Positions 30,127 through 38,420 of a DNA stretch of 64,000 nucleotides are shown here, piece after piece. The stretch is from Candidatus Aquirickettsiella gammari (GTDB taxonomy: Bacteria; Pseudomonadota; Gammaproteobacteria; Diplorickettsiales; Diplorickettsiaceae): positions 1-64,000 of the forward strand of contig NMOS02000007.1 of NCBI GenBank assembly GCA_002290645.2, given 5' to 3'. The notes beneath the pieces are model-generated. The model did no database searches. It worked only from the letters and a program-made list of their open reading frames with translations, and had not been told where the DNA came from. The first letter of the stretch is position 1; the number at the start of each line of letters is the position of its first letter. Made by a program: the position numbers and the translations under genes.

Positions 30127-30558
30127 ATGATTAAAACAATGCAGATTGAAATTGTGAGCGCAGAGCTTATGATTTTTTCAGGCCAAGCGACGCATGTTGT
30201 GGCGACCGGCTTAATCGGCGAGCTCGGTATTTACCCAGGCCATACCCAGTTGCTTACTGCTTTGAAGCCGGGACCGGTCCGTATCATAAAGCCAGATGGT
30301 GAAGATGAAATACTTTATATTTCGGGTGGTATTTTAGAAGTTCAACCACAACTTGTTAGTATATTAGCCGATACCGTCATACGGGCTGCAGACTTAGACG
30401 AGATGGCCGCATTAGAAGCCAAGGAGCATGCAGAAAAGGCGTTAATTGATAAGCAATCCGATATTGATTATGCGAAGGCGACTGTAGAATTAGCACAGGC
30501 TGTTGCACAATTACAAGCGATATCTAAGTTGAAGAAAAGGTTAACCGGTAAGCTTTAG
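30127..30558 (+). CDS. atpC: ATP synthase F1 subunit epsilon
   Basis: Regulatory shaft subunit of 143 residues. The beta-sandwich domain (about 1-88) contains GELGIYPGHTQLL and the C-terminal helices carry the inhibitory region. It is the last gene of the atpIBEFHAGDC set; glmU follows after 140 bases. Confidence 0.95.
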   Translation: MIKTMQIEIVSAELMIFSGQATHVVATGLIGELGIYPGHTQLLTALKPGPVRIIKPDGEDEILYISGGILEVQPQLVSILADTVIRAADLDEMAALEAKEHAEKALIDKQSDIDYAKATVELAQAVAQLQAISKLKKRLTGKL

Positions 30559-30698
30559 CCCGCAATGTACTCGTGTAAATTTAGATATTAAATAAATAAT
30601 TTTTTAAAAGCAGTGATTAGTGGATAAAAAAACCATAAAAAAGCTTAAAGGCTATCCGATAAAAGTGGATGTTTAGTTTATAAGCTTAGGTTGAAAAC

Positions 30699-32078
30699 AT
30701 GAAAGCACTTGATGTCATTATCTTAGCTGCAGGCCATGGTAAACGTATGCATTCTACTTTACCTAAAGTACTGCATACCTTAGCAGGAAAACCTTTATTA
30801 CAGTACCTAGTAGAAACAGTACAGGATTTACATCCGCATAGCATTTATGTGGTTTATGGAAACGGTGGTGGAAAAGTACCCAGCTGTTTAGGACATCTGC
30901 CGGTTGATTGGGTAAAGCAAACAGAATTATTGGGAACTGGCCATGCGGTTGCCAAAGCACTTCCAAAGATTAAGCAAGATGCGAGCCGAGTACTTATTTT
31001 GCTAGGCGATACGCCGTTAGTTAGTTTGAGCACCTTAAAAAAATTGATCCAATCTACCCAAGAGCAGCAAATTGGCTTGATTACACTCACTACACAACAG
31101 CCTTTTGGTTTAGGCCGTATTTTACGTGATAAACAAGGAAAAGTGGTTCAAATTGTCGAAGAAAAAGAGGCGAGCTCAGCGCAAAAAAAAATAAAAGAAG
31201 TCAATAGTGGTATTTTTTACGTACCGATAAAGCTATTAAAGCATTGGCTACCTAAAATTAAAAAAGTTAATGCACAAGGCGAATATTATTTAACGGATAT
31301 TATTGCAATGGCTGTGGATGAAAAGATAGAGGTAATCACAGTGTCCTCGGATATTGAAGGTGAAATGCAAGGTGTTAATGATCGCGTGCAATTAGCAAAA
31401 CTCGAACGACATTATCAACAGCAATCTGCCAAGAAGCTTATGTTAGCTGGAGTTACACTCCGAGATCCGCAGCGTTTTGATTTACGGGGTCAATTAACAG
31501 CAGAAAAGGATGTAATTATCGATGTTAATGTGATTTTGGAAGGAAAAAATATAATAGGAGCTAATAGTTCTATCGGTCCAAATACGATTTTAAAAAATGT
31601 TAAAATAGGCAAAGCAGTTGAAATTAAAGCTTATTGTTTAATTGAGGACGCCGTTATTGGTGACAATTGTGTCATTGGCCCTTTTGCACGAATTCGGCCG
31701 GGTACTGTTCTGAAAAATAAGGTTCATATTGGAAATTTTGTCGAAGTTAAAAATAGTCAGATAGAACATGAAAGTAAAATTAATCATCTTAGCTATATTG
31801 GTGATGCAAATATTGGAAAAAATGTGAATATTGGTGCTGGCACTATTACTTGCAATTATGATGGTGCCGTTAAGCATCAAACAACGATAGAAGATGATGT
31901 ATTTGTTGGATCAAATACCGCATTAATAGCGCCGATTCGCGTCCAGAAGGGAGCAACCATAGGCGCAGGTTCTACCCTAAACAAAGATGTGCCGGCTGGA
32001 AAATTAACGCTAAGTCGAGCTGAAGCCCGGACTGTTGCAAGTTGGAAACGACCTAGAAAAAAACAAATTAACAATTAA
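30699..32078 (+). CDS. glmU: GlmU: GlcNAc-1-P uridylyltransferase / GlcN-1-P acetyltransferase
   Basis: Makes UDP-GlcNAc for peptidoglycan and LPS. The 459 residues comprise an N-terminal pyrophosphorylase with LAAGHGKRMHSTLPKVLH and a C-terminal left-handed beta-helix acetyltransferase made of hexapeptide repeats (IGDNCVIGPFARIRPG, then NVNIGAGTITCNYDG). glmU next to atpC is a common gammaproteobacterial order; glmS, which often follows, is not here. Confidence 0.97.
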   Translation: MKALDVIILAAGHGKRMHSTLPKVLHTLAGKPLLQYLVETVQDLHPHSIYVVYGNGGGKVPSCLGHLPVDWVKQTELLGTGHAVAKALPKIKQDASRVLILLGDTPLVSLSTLKKLIQSTQEQQIGLITLTTQQPFGLGRILRDKQGKVVQIVEEKEASSAQKKIKEVNSGIFYVPIKLLKHWLPKIKKVNAQGEYYLTDIIAMAVDEKIEVITVSSDIEGEMQGVNDRVQLAKLERHYQQQSAKKLMLAGVTLRDPQRFDLRGQLTAEKDVIIDVNVILEGKNIIGANSSIGPNTILKNVKIGKAVEIKAYCLIEDAVIGDNCVIGPFARIRPGTVLKNKVHIGNFVEVKNSQIEHESKINHLSYIGDANIGKNVNIGAGTITCNYDGAVKHQTTIEDDVFVGSNTALIAPIRVQKGATIGAGSTLNKDVPAGKLTLSRAEARTVASWKRPRKKQINN

Positions 32079-32109
32079 CTTCGCAATTTATATTTTTCAA
32101 CAACCGAGT

Positions 32110-32874
32110 TTATTTAGAAAAATACTTTTGAATTAAGTTTTTCAGGATGGCACAGGTTTGAAAGTCAGGTTTTCCTGAATAATCCTTAGGTCTAAAATGC
32201 ATTTGGAAAGCTTGTAAAATAGTTTGAGTTTGAATATCTAGCTTACCAGTTAGTTCAATATCATAACCATAGATTTTTAAGTCTTTCTGCAGCGATAAAA
32301 TATTAATATCATTAGAAGTCGCATTACTTATTGCTATTTCATTTTCATCAAACCATGCGCCTATACCATGTTCGTAAAGTGTTTGCCATGGAAATAAGGG
32401 GCCTGGATCTACTTTTCTGTTGGGTGCGATGTCACTATGGCCAATGATACAGCTCGGATGGATTTGGTAGCGGTCAATAATTAATTTTGATAGTGTGATC
32501 ACGCTCATAATTTGATAATCCGAAAACGGAAACCATTTTCGTTTTCCGTTTTCATCTTGATAGCCAAGGTTAACGATTTCTATTCCAATAGAGCTGTCAT
32601 TTAGGTTGTAGCGACCTTGCCAGTAACTTTTTCCAGCATGGTAAGCACGTTTATCTTCTTGAACCAATTGATAAACTTTTCGTTCTTGATTAATCGATGT
32701 TTCAGGGACTAAATAATGCGCGCTTACTGCTTTTTTAGGATCCGTTAACACTTGTAATGAAGTTTTAAGATCCAGTGCCGTGTAATGTAAAACTAAAGTT
32801 GAAATACGTTGATTGTAGTTAGGGGATGGATGTTTATTGTCAATAATAAGTTCATATTTTTTAGCATCTAGCAT
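32110..32874 (-). CDS. AmiD-like N-acetylmuramoyl-L-alanine amidase
   Basis: Zinc amidase that cuts the bond between MurNAc and the peptide stem. The 254 residues hold an amidase_2 domain (about 10-175; zinc ligands probably His30 in LVLHYTA and the His of IIGHSDIAP plus the Asp of VDPG) and a C-terminal peptidoglycan-binding domain (about 190-250). No signal peptide or lipobox is visible, unlike E. coli AmiD, so cytoplasmic AmpD-type recycling cannot be excluded. Confidence 0.88.
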   Translation of the reverse strand: MLDAKKYELIIDNKHPSPNYNQRISTLVLHYTALDLKTSLQVLTDPKKAVSAHYLVPETSINQERKVYQLVQEDKRAYHAGKSYWQGRYNLNDSSIGIEIVNLGYQDENGKRKWFPFSDYQIMSVITLSKLIIDRYQIHPSCIIGHSDIAPNRKVDPGPLFPWQTLYEHGIGAWFDENEIAISNATSNDINILSLQKDLKIYGYDIELTGKLDIQTQTILQAFQMHFRPKDYSGKPDFQTCAILKNLIQKYFSK

Positions 32875-32931
32875 AGGAGTGTTCCTTGTTTTTAGCGAAG
32901 CTTGCTTTAAAAGCCATCTTAGTGCTATTTA

Positions 32932-33387
32932 TTATATTTTATTTGAACGAATAATTTCCCACCAATTATCTTTCAGATAGTCAGTGAGCACCGATGTATC
33001 GGCTTCGACAAAATTTTTTTTAATATTAGTTAACAAAACTTGTTCAACTTGTTTATCTAAATTATTGAGTAAAACGCCACCTACGTGGGGAGCCGCACAT
33101 AGAATAAGTTGGCTAAAGCGATGCTCATCAAGACCTTTTTTTAATAGGCTGGCTAGGTTTTTAGTAAAACGATCGACTTCTACATCGTGCGGATCGCTGG
33201 GCCATTCATAGGCGCCTTTGGTAGAGTGAGAAGTTTTATAATGACCTGGCGCATCGGAGATTAAATCACTTGTTTTTAATTTCCCAGCTGGATTTTCCAG
33301 TGTTTCTAACAGCTTTAGTTGATGTTTTTTTGGCTCATAAGAATAAATATGGCCTAAACTACTATTTAAGCTAATAATCCAAATCAT
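32932..33387 (-). CDS. Host-attachment-family protein
   Basis: A 151-residue protein matching the family annotated as required for attachment to host cells, first named from plant-associated bacteria. It shows the pattern of the family: N-terminal WIISLNSSLGHIY, a central HDVEVDRFTKNLASLL and LILCAAPHVGGVLLN. No signal peptide is seen, so a direct surface role is doubtful. A good AGGAGG ribosome site lies upstream. Confidence 0.72.
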   Translation of the reverse strand: MIWIISLNSSLGHIYSYEPKKHQLKLLETLENPAGKLKTSDLISDAPGHYKTSHSTKGAYEWPSDPHDVEVDRFTKNLASLLKKGLDEHRFSQLILCAAPHVGGVLLNNLDKQVEQVLLTNIKKNFVEADTSVLTDYLKDNWWEIIRSNKI

Positions 33388-33452
33388 TTATCCTCCTTAA
33401 GGTGCAGATGAAGTATAGCAGGTTCAACGCGTGAACCTATTCGGAACCGTGA

Positions 33453-34856
33453 CTACGGAAATAAAGGCGGCTTTTGCCACCCCCCTAATAGTGTTTCTAA
33501 TTTATGGCCTATCATTAGTGCCGTGCTATCGTGCCATGGCTTAGCAATTATCTGAACCCCTATAGGTAATCCTTGCGGTGAAGAACCGCAGCGTACGGTT
33601 AAGACTGGCCAACCGGTCAGATTAAAGATATTCAAATAACTAAAATCATGCCCTTCAATAAAGGAACGACCGTGTAATTTGGCAGGTGTTGCTGCAACAG
33701 GACAAATAATAGCGTCATAGGACGAAAAAAAATTTTCTAGCGCAATACGTATTTGATCAATACGACGTAATCGTTGGTGTAAGTTAGTAATAGAAAATTC
33801 ACAAGTACGTGAAATCGCTAAAAATTCTCGAACAAGATAGGAGGGTTTCTTAATACCCAACTGACTAAATAAGTTTTTTAGTCCTAATCCTTTGTCACCG
33901 CCTAAAAAAAATGTCTCGGTGATCAGTGAATAAAGTTCTATTAGATGGGGTGGACAGCGCGCTTCAATGTGTTTAACTTCAGTTTGTAAAACGCTAATCA
34001 CTTGATGCATCGTATTTAAGGTTGCGGTATCCGGTTTGGCAATCTCATTGTCAGTATAAAACGCGATACGTAGAGATTTAAAGTTGGGTTGAGATTTTGA
34101 GATTGAAATTGCTCGCATATCAGGATCAGCATAATCTGGGCCGGCTAACAGCGGCAGTGATAAGATAAGATCATCGACAAAGCGAGCCATCGGACCATAA
34201 CTGGTTAATGGACCTAATAGACCTCGTCCATCGTTAGGAACATTTCCTGTGTTAGGAATTAAGCCACGTGTAGGCTTTATCCCCGCAATACCCGTATTGT
34301 GCGCAGGTTGACGAATACTTCCACCCGCATCTGACCCTAAACCAAGTGCGGATCCTCCTGCTGCGATGATAGCGGCTTCTCCACCACTACTTCCACCCGG
34401 GGTTCGAGTTAGATCATAGGGATTTAAAGTTTTACCATAGCGATCATTATCGGTCTCATAGGCGATATTGAATTCAGGAACATTACTTATACCTAAAATA
34501 ATACCACCGGCTGTTTTTAGTCTTGCCACAACAGTTGCATCTTCATTAGAAAGAAAGTGGTAAGCGTAGCTGCCTTTGCTGATAATAAAATCTTTGACTT
34601 TACAGCAATCTTTAATTGTAATGGGTAGCCCGTGTAATGGACCCATAATTTCTTGCTTAGCTAATTTTTTATCGGCTATACGCGCTTCTTGCAAAACCTT
34701 TTCAGGATCTTGGAACTGTATAATTGCATTAAGCTTAGAATTAATTTGTTCGATACGTGTCAAATGGATTTGTATGAGCTCAACACAAGAAATTTTTTTT
34801 TCTTTGATTAGCTGGGTTAATTGTCTTGCAGATAAAAAGTAAAGTTCTGAGTTCAT
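33453..34856 (-). CDS. Amidase-signature-family amidase
   Basis: Hydrolyses an amide; the substrate is unknown. The 467 residues carry the complete Ser-cisSer-Lys triad: Lys82 in PITIKDC, Ser156 in GGSSGGEAA and Ser180 in GSDAGGSIRQPA. It resembles stand-alone amidases more than GatA, since no gatB or gatC lies nearby. No signal peptide is present. Confidence 0.88.
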   Translation of the reverse strand: MNSELYFLSARQLTQLIKEKKISCVELIQIHLTRIEQINSKLNAIIQFQDPEKVLQEARIADKKLAKQEIMGPLHGLPITIKDCCKVKDFIISKGSYAYHFLSNEDATVVARLKTAGGIILGISNVPEFNIAYETDNDRYGKTLNPYDLTRTPGGSSGGEAAIIAAGGSALGLGSDAGGSIRQPAHNTGIAGIKPTRGLIPNTGNVPNDGRGLLGPLTSYGPMARFVDDLILSLPLLAGPDYADPDMRAISISKSQPNFKSLRIAFYTDNEIAKPDTATLNTMHQVISVLQTEVKHIEARCPPHLIELYSLITETFFLGGDKGLGLKNLFSQLGIKKPSYLVREFLAISRTCEFSITNLHQRLRRIDQIRIALENFFSSYDAIICPVAATPAKLHGRSFIEGHDFSYLNIFNLTGWPVLTVRCGSSPQGLPIGVQIIAKPWHDSTALMIGHKLETLLGGWQKPPLFP

Positions 34857-35009
34857 TAAATTAAATTTTTATAAATTGTTTTCGTGTTTTATGAGAGTGC
34901 AATTTTGATAGACTGATTATATTTTATTTGCGATTAAACTTTATTAAAGGAGAAAATTCCTCTCCCCCTAAAATAAATGATTGAAAAAGCGATAGTTTTT
35001 TCTAAAGTC

Positions 35010-35510
35010 TTATTTTATAACGCCGCAAGCAATACGCGCACCGCCGCCGCCTAGTTTAGCGGGAATATCGGCATAATTATCACTACCGGCATGGATTATT
35101 AGCGCATGATTTTTTAATTTTACTAAATGTAAACTAGGCGCTAATAGAGGTAAGCTAGCGTTTCCATTATTATCGACTTCCAAAGCGGGTAAATCACCCA
35201 CGTGTCCTTTCCCATAGGGGCCGAGATGTTGTTTAGAGTGCGCGGGATCCAAGTGATCGCCAGCGGCCATTCCGTTATCAAGACAGGAGGGATTTTCATG
35301 GATATGAAAACCATGCGGGCCAGGAGGAAGACCGTGTAAGTTGGGCGTCAGTAAAACCCCGTAAGGACTTTCTGTCGCCGTGATAGTGCCTATGGGCTTG
35401 CCAAGACCTTGCTGAGCGGTAAGATACATCGGTATAGAAATACCCGCATAGGCTACAGTACTTAGTGATAAGCAGATACTGGCAGCGATATATTTAAGCC
35501 GGTTAAACAT
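35010..35510 (-). CDS. sodC: Periplasmic Cu-Zn superoxide dismutase
   Basis: Converts superoxide to peroxide and oxygen in the periplasm, protecting against external or host oxidants. The 166 residues start with a signal peptide (about 1-22). The metal ligands lie in HGFHIHENPSC and HLGPYGKGHVGDLP; the disulfide cysteines are in ENPSC and ARIACGV. Length is normal. Confidence 0.95.
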   Translation of the reverse strand: MFNRLKYIAASICLSLSTVAYAGISIPMYLTAQQGLGKPIGTITATESPYGVLLTPNLHGLPPGPHGFHIHENPSCLDNGMAAGDHLDPAHSKQHLGPYGKGHVGDLPALEVDNNGNASLPLLAPSLHLVKLKNHALIIHAGSDNYADIPAKLGGGGARIACGVIK

Positions 35511-35956
35511 AAGTATTTTCCCTCATGAGTGGCTAAATTATAGCATAAATCAAATCAAATATTTTTGATCCAAGCTGGAAAAATCAGCACACCACCTTGA
35601 GTGAAATTTAGTTAATTACTTTTTATTAGCGCCTAAAAAATTTATAAGCGAATTCTTTTTAATGTATTTATATTTTTGAGAACGGAAGCGGACAATTTAT
35701 ATAAAACTCTTTGATTCAACTATCTATATTTTTGCATTGCAACAATACTCTTTTTATAATTTAAAAAATTTTTAAGTAAAAATAAAAAAATATCAACTAA
35801 AAAGTGGATGTATATCCTAATATATTTCCACAAATGACAATAGTCATGTAGATACTAATCCGGTATTATAGTTTTTATATTTAATAAGTTATTATTATAT
35901 AAAGTTAAGTTAAGTTAAATTGTATTGGATTTAAGTAATGAAAATTTAAAATTGCT
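35511..35956. other. AT-rich intergenic region, sodC to LysR gene
   Basis: About 445 bases with no credible gene. It holds the divergent control regions of sodC and the LysR regulator, the dyad at 35804-35831 and a short AAGTT tandem repeat near 35904. Confidence 0.55.
35804..35831. promoter_or_regulatory. Candidate operator dyad upstream of the LysR gene
   Basis: A 28-base near-palindrome with perfect outer arms GTGGA and TCCAC and an inner TATAT/ATATA pair; 10 of 12 position pairs match. It lies about 125 bases upstream of the regulator's ATG, where autoregulatory LysR sites often occur. Function is inferred only. Confidence 0.35.
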
Positions 35957-36832
35957 ATGCGTATTACTTTAAAACAACTCGAAGTTTTTGTCGCAATTGC
36001 TAAGACAGGAAATGTAAGCCATGCTGCAAAGAAGATGTATCTTTCTCAATCGGCTTGTAGTATGGCACTTGCAACGCTAGAAGAACAGTTGGAAGGAGCC
36101 GTATTTGATAGACATGGCAAGCAATTATTCCTGAATGAACGCGGAAGGGTTTTGTTACCTAAAGCTAGTAGTGTCATATCCCAAATATCAGAACTTAAAG
36201 ATATGATGATGGAAGACAAAGAGGATAATTTATCCGGTCAATTAATGATAGGTGCCAGTAAAACTATCGGAAATTATATATTGCCAAAGCTTATTTCTGA
36301 ATTTACTTGTACCCATAAAAATATTCAGATCAATTTAAAAATAGCCAATACCAAAGCCATATTGGCTAAATTACTGACATTCAGTATTGATATCGCCTTA
36401 ATAGAAGCTAATTGTTTTTCTGATAAGGTCTATGCTTATCCGTGGAAAAAAGACGAATTAGTTATTATTGCGGCGCCAAAATACCCGCTGAGTAAAAAAA
36501 AGAAATTAACCCTTACCGATATTGCCAACGCACGTTGGTTATTACGAAAACAAAGTTCCGGTATACGTGAAAAATTAGAAGAAAATATGGGTGGAAAAAT
36601 ACGGCCTTTTTTAGAGCTAGATGATACAGATGCACTCAAGCAAGCGACACAGGCTGGACTAGGGATAAGTTGTCTTTCTAGGCTTGTGGTAGAAGAATCG
36701 CTAAGAAATAATACCTTAGTAGAATTAAAATCCCCTTGTTTAACACTTAATCGAGAGTTTCATATTTTGATTCATAAAGAAAAGTATCAATCTACGATAA
36801 TCGCTGAGTTTTTAAAAAAGGCCAATATTTGA
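35957..36832 (+). CDS. LysR-family transcriptional regulator
   Basis: A 291-residue regulator with the N-terminal winged helix-turn-helix (about 1-60; LKQLEVFVAIAKTGNVSHAA, then QSACSMALATLEEQL) and a periplasmic-binding-like effector domain (about 90-290). The N terminus most resembles the YeiE/CysB-like branch. It is divergent from sodC and upstream of the SDR gene; either could be a target. The ligand is unknown. Confidence 0.88.
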   Translation: MRITLKQLEVFVAIAKTGNVSHAAKKMYLSQSACSMALATLEEQLEGAVFDRHGKQLFLNERGRVLLPKASSVISQISELKDMMMEDKEDNLSGQLMIGASKTIGNYILPKLISEFTCTHKNIQINLKIANTKAILAKLLTFSIDIALIEANCFSDKVYAYPWKKDELVIIAAPKYPLSKKKKLTLTDIANARWLLRKQSSGIREKLEENMGGKIRPFLELDDTDALKQATQAGLGISCLSRLVVEESLRNNTLVELKSPCLTLNREFHILIHKEKYQSTIIAEFLKKANI

Positions 36833-36952
36833 AGTTAAGCCTAATCTTCATTGATCTAGTTCGAGATAGATGACTTCTAGAATAAAGATCTAGTTAAATC
36901 TTTTGTTTAGTGTAATCTAGAATAGCTTTATTTTTTAGTATAAATATCTTTT

Positions 36953-37669
36953 ATGCAATCTATCTTAATTTTGGGAGCTACTTCTTCTATAGCAAGGGCT
37001 TGTAGTGAAATCTTTGCCTCGCGGCGTTATGGACTTCTTCTAGCGGGTCGTAATTTGCCCGAATTAGAACGTATAGCGATAGATCTGCGAATACGATATA
37101 AAGCGGATATTGATTATACATTTTTTGATATAAGCCAGATTGATTCCCATGAACATTTTTTTTCAGCAGTGATTAAAAAACTAGGTTCTGTTTTTGGTAT
37201 ATTGATGGCAGTGGGATTGATTGATAAATCCTCGCATGAACAAACGATTAAAGCCAATTTCTCTGGTCCGGTTTCTATTCTGGATCTTTGTGCGCAGTAT
37301 TTGTTGACGCAAAAAAATGGTTTTATAATCGGACTTAGTTCTGTAGCGGGTGACAGAGGGCGCAAGCCCAATTATGTTTATGGCGCCAGTAAATCAGCGT
37401 TGACTACCTATCTACAGGGCTTACGTGCTTATTTGTTCCCCTTTCAAATACAGGTATTAACCATTAAGTTGGGATTAATTGATACCAAAATGACTTTTGG
37501 TGCTAACTATCCACTTTTTTTGGCCGCTAATCCGAAAAAAACCGCTTTAAAAATTATACGAGCACTGGATAAAGGGCGAGAAAGTGTTTACATCCCTGGA
37601 GTTTGGCGTGTGGTTATGTTCATTATTCGCTTAATTCCCGAAAAATTTTTTAAGCGCCTCAATATATAA
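36953..37669 (+). CDS. Short-chain dehydrogenase, DprE2-like
   Basis: A 238-residue SDR with the nucleotide motif GATSSIAR (about 8-15) and the catalytic Ser and YxxxK in GLSSVAGDRGRKPNYVYGASKSAL. This SSVAGDRGR-YVYGASK pattern resembles the keto-reductase DprE2, which works with DprE1 in mycobacteria. The C terminus is hydrophobic (VVMFIIRLIP). A DprE1-like oxidase lies 22 kb upstream. The substrate is inferred only. Confidence 0.8.
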   Translation: MQSILILGATSSIARACSEIFASRRYGLLLAGRNLPELERIAIDLRIRYKADIDYTFFDISQIDSHEHFFSAVIKKLGSVFGILMAVGLIDKSSHEQTIKANFSGPVSILDLCAQYLLTQKNGFIIGLSSVAGDRGRKPNYVYGASKSALTTYLQGLRAYLFPFQIQVLTIKLGLIDTKMTFGANYPLFLAANPKKTALKIIRALDKGRESVYIPGVWRVVMFIIRLIPEKFFKRLNI

Positions 37670-37685
37670 CTATAATAAATTGAAT

Positions 37686-37994
37686 TTAATCTGTAACAAT
37701 CACTTTTGCATCCCAAAAAATAATATGTCCTGGGTTAATAAACTGATGTAAATGTTCAAGTGCTCTTAGTACTTTATCTTTATTATAATCAAAAAACTCA
37801 ACAGTAATAGGTAGATTCAATGAAAGATCTAGCAAAGAGAGACTTAAATTACCTGATTCTCCGATTCCGGCAATGGCGCGAAAAACGCTTAATCCCGAAA
37901 TTTTGTCATTTTTTAAATAATCAATTATTTTATTAAGTAGGTGTGAAGCTTCTGTTATATAGATTCTAACCACTAATATATCCAGAGTTTTCAT
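37686..37994 (-). CDS. DUF190-family protein beside crcB
   Basis: A 102-residue protein matching DUF190, a PII-like fold family often encoded beside crcB. It contains VVRIYITE, GLSVFRAIAGIGESG and the C-terminal ILFW-like region (IIFWDAKVIV). ATG 37994 overlaps the crcB stop by four bases, which supports this start over an upstream frame extension. Its function is not established; a role with fluoride export is inferred from the context. Confidence 0.85.
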   Translation of the reverse strand: MKTLDILVVRIYITEASHLLNKIIDYLKNDKISGLSVFRAIAGIGESGNLSLSLLDLSLNLPITVEFFDYNKDKVLRALEHLHQFINPGHIIFWDAKVIVTD

Positions 37995-38368
37995 AGATTT
38001 CTTCCTAAAATTACGCCAACCAACGTTGCCGTAAGACATAAAATAGTACTAAGTAAAACATTTAAGACGGCAGGGAGCCAACTTCCATTTTCGATTAAAT
38101 TTATGGTTTCTATTGAAAAAGAAGAAAAAGTTGTATACCCACCTAAGAAACCGATTAATAGCAATGCTCTAAGTTGGGGTGCTGTAGTCTGAAATCTTTC
38201 TAAGATTAAAACAAATAAAAAACCCATTAGCAAAGATCCGCTAACATTGACAACTAAGGTTCCATATGGAAAATTTTGATTAAGTAAATTATAGATTCCT
38301 GTGGAAATCGCGTAGCGTAGAACCCCACCGATCCCAGCGCCTATAAATATTAAGAAAATTGTATTCAA
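37991..38368 (-). CDS. crcB: Fluoride exporter CrcB/Fluc
   Basis: A 125-residue, four-helix fluoride channel. It shows GAGIGGVLRY near the N terminus and the signature GFLGGYTTFSSFS. Fluc proteins work as dual-topology dimers. The 52-base gap to the acnB stop is too short for a fluoride riboswitch. Transcription may read through from acnB. Confidence 0.95.
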   Translation of the reverse strand: MNTIFLIFIGAGIGGVLRYAISTGIYNLLNQNFPYGTLVVNVSGSLLMGFLFVLILERFQTTAPQLRALLLIGFLGGYTTFSSFSIETINLIENGSWLPAVLNVLLSTILCLTATLVGVILGRNL

Positions 38369-38420
38369 TTTAAACCCCGAAGCATTATTTAAGATAATGA
38401 ACTTCTTAGGTACCCATTAA

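Noticed and set aside
36833-36952. Repeated TCTAGAATA and GATCTAG words between the LysR and SDR genes
   Set aside because: Short AT-rich words; the repeat units are too short and imperfect to call an element.
38369-38420. Fluoride riboswitch upstream of crcB
   Set aside because: The spacer is only 52 bases and has no recognisable riboswitch core.
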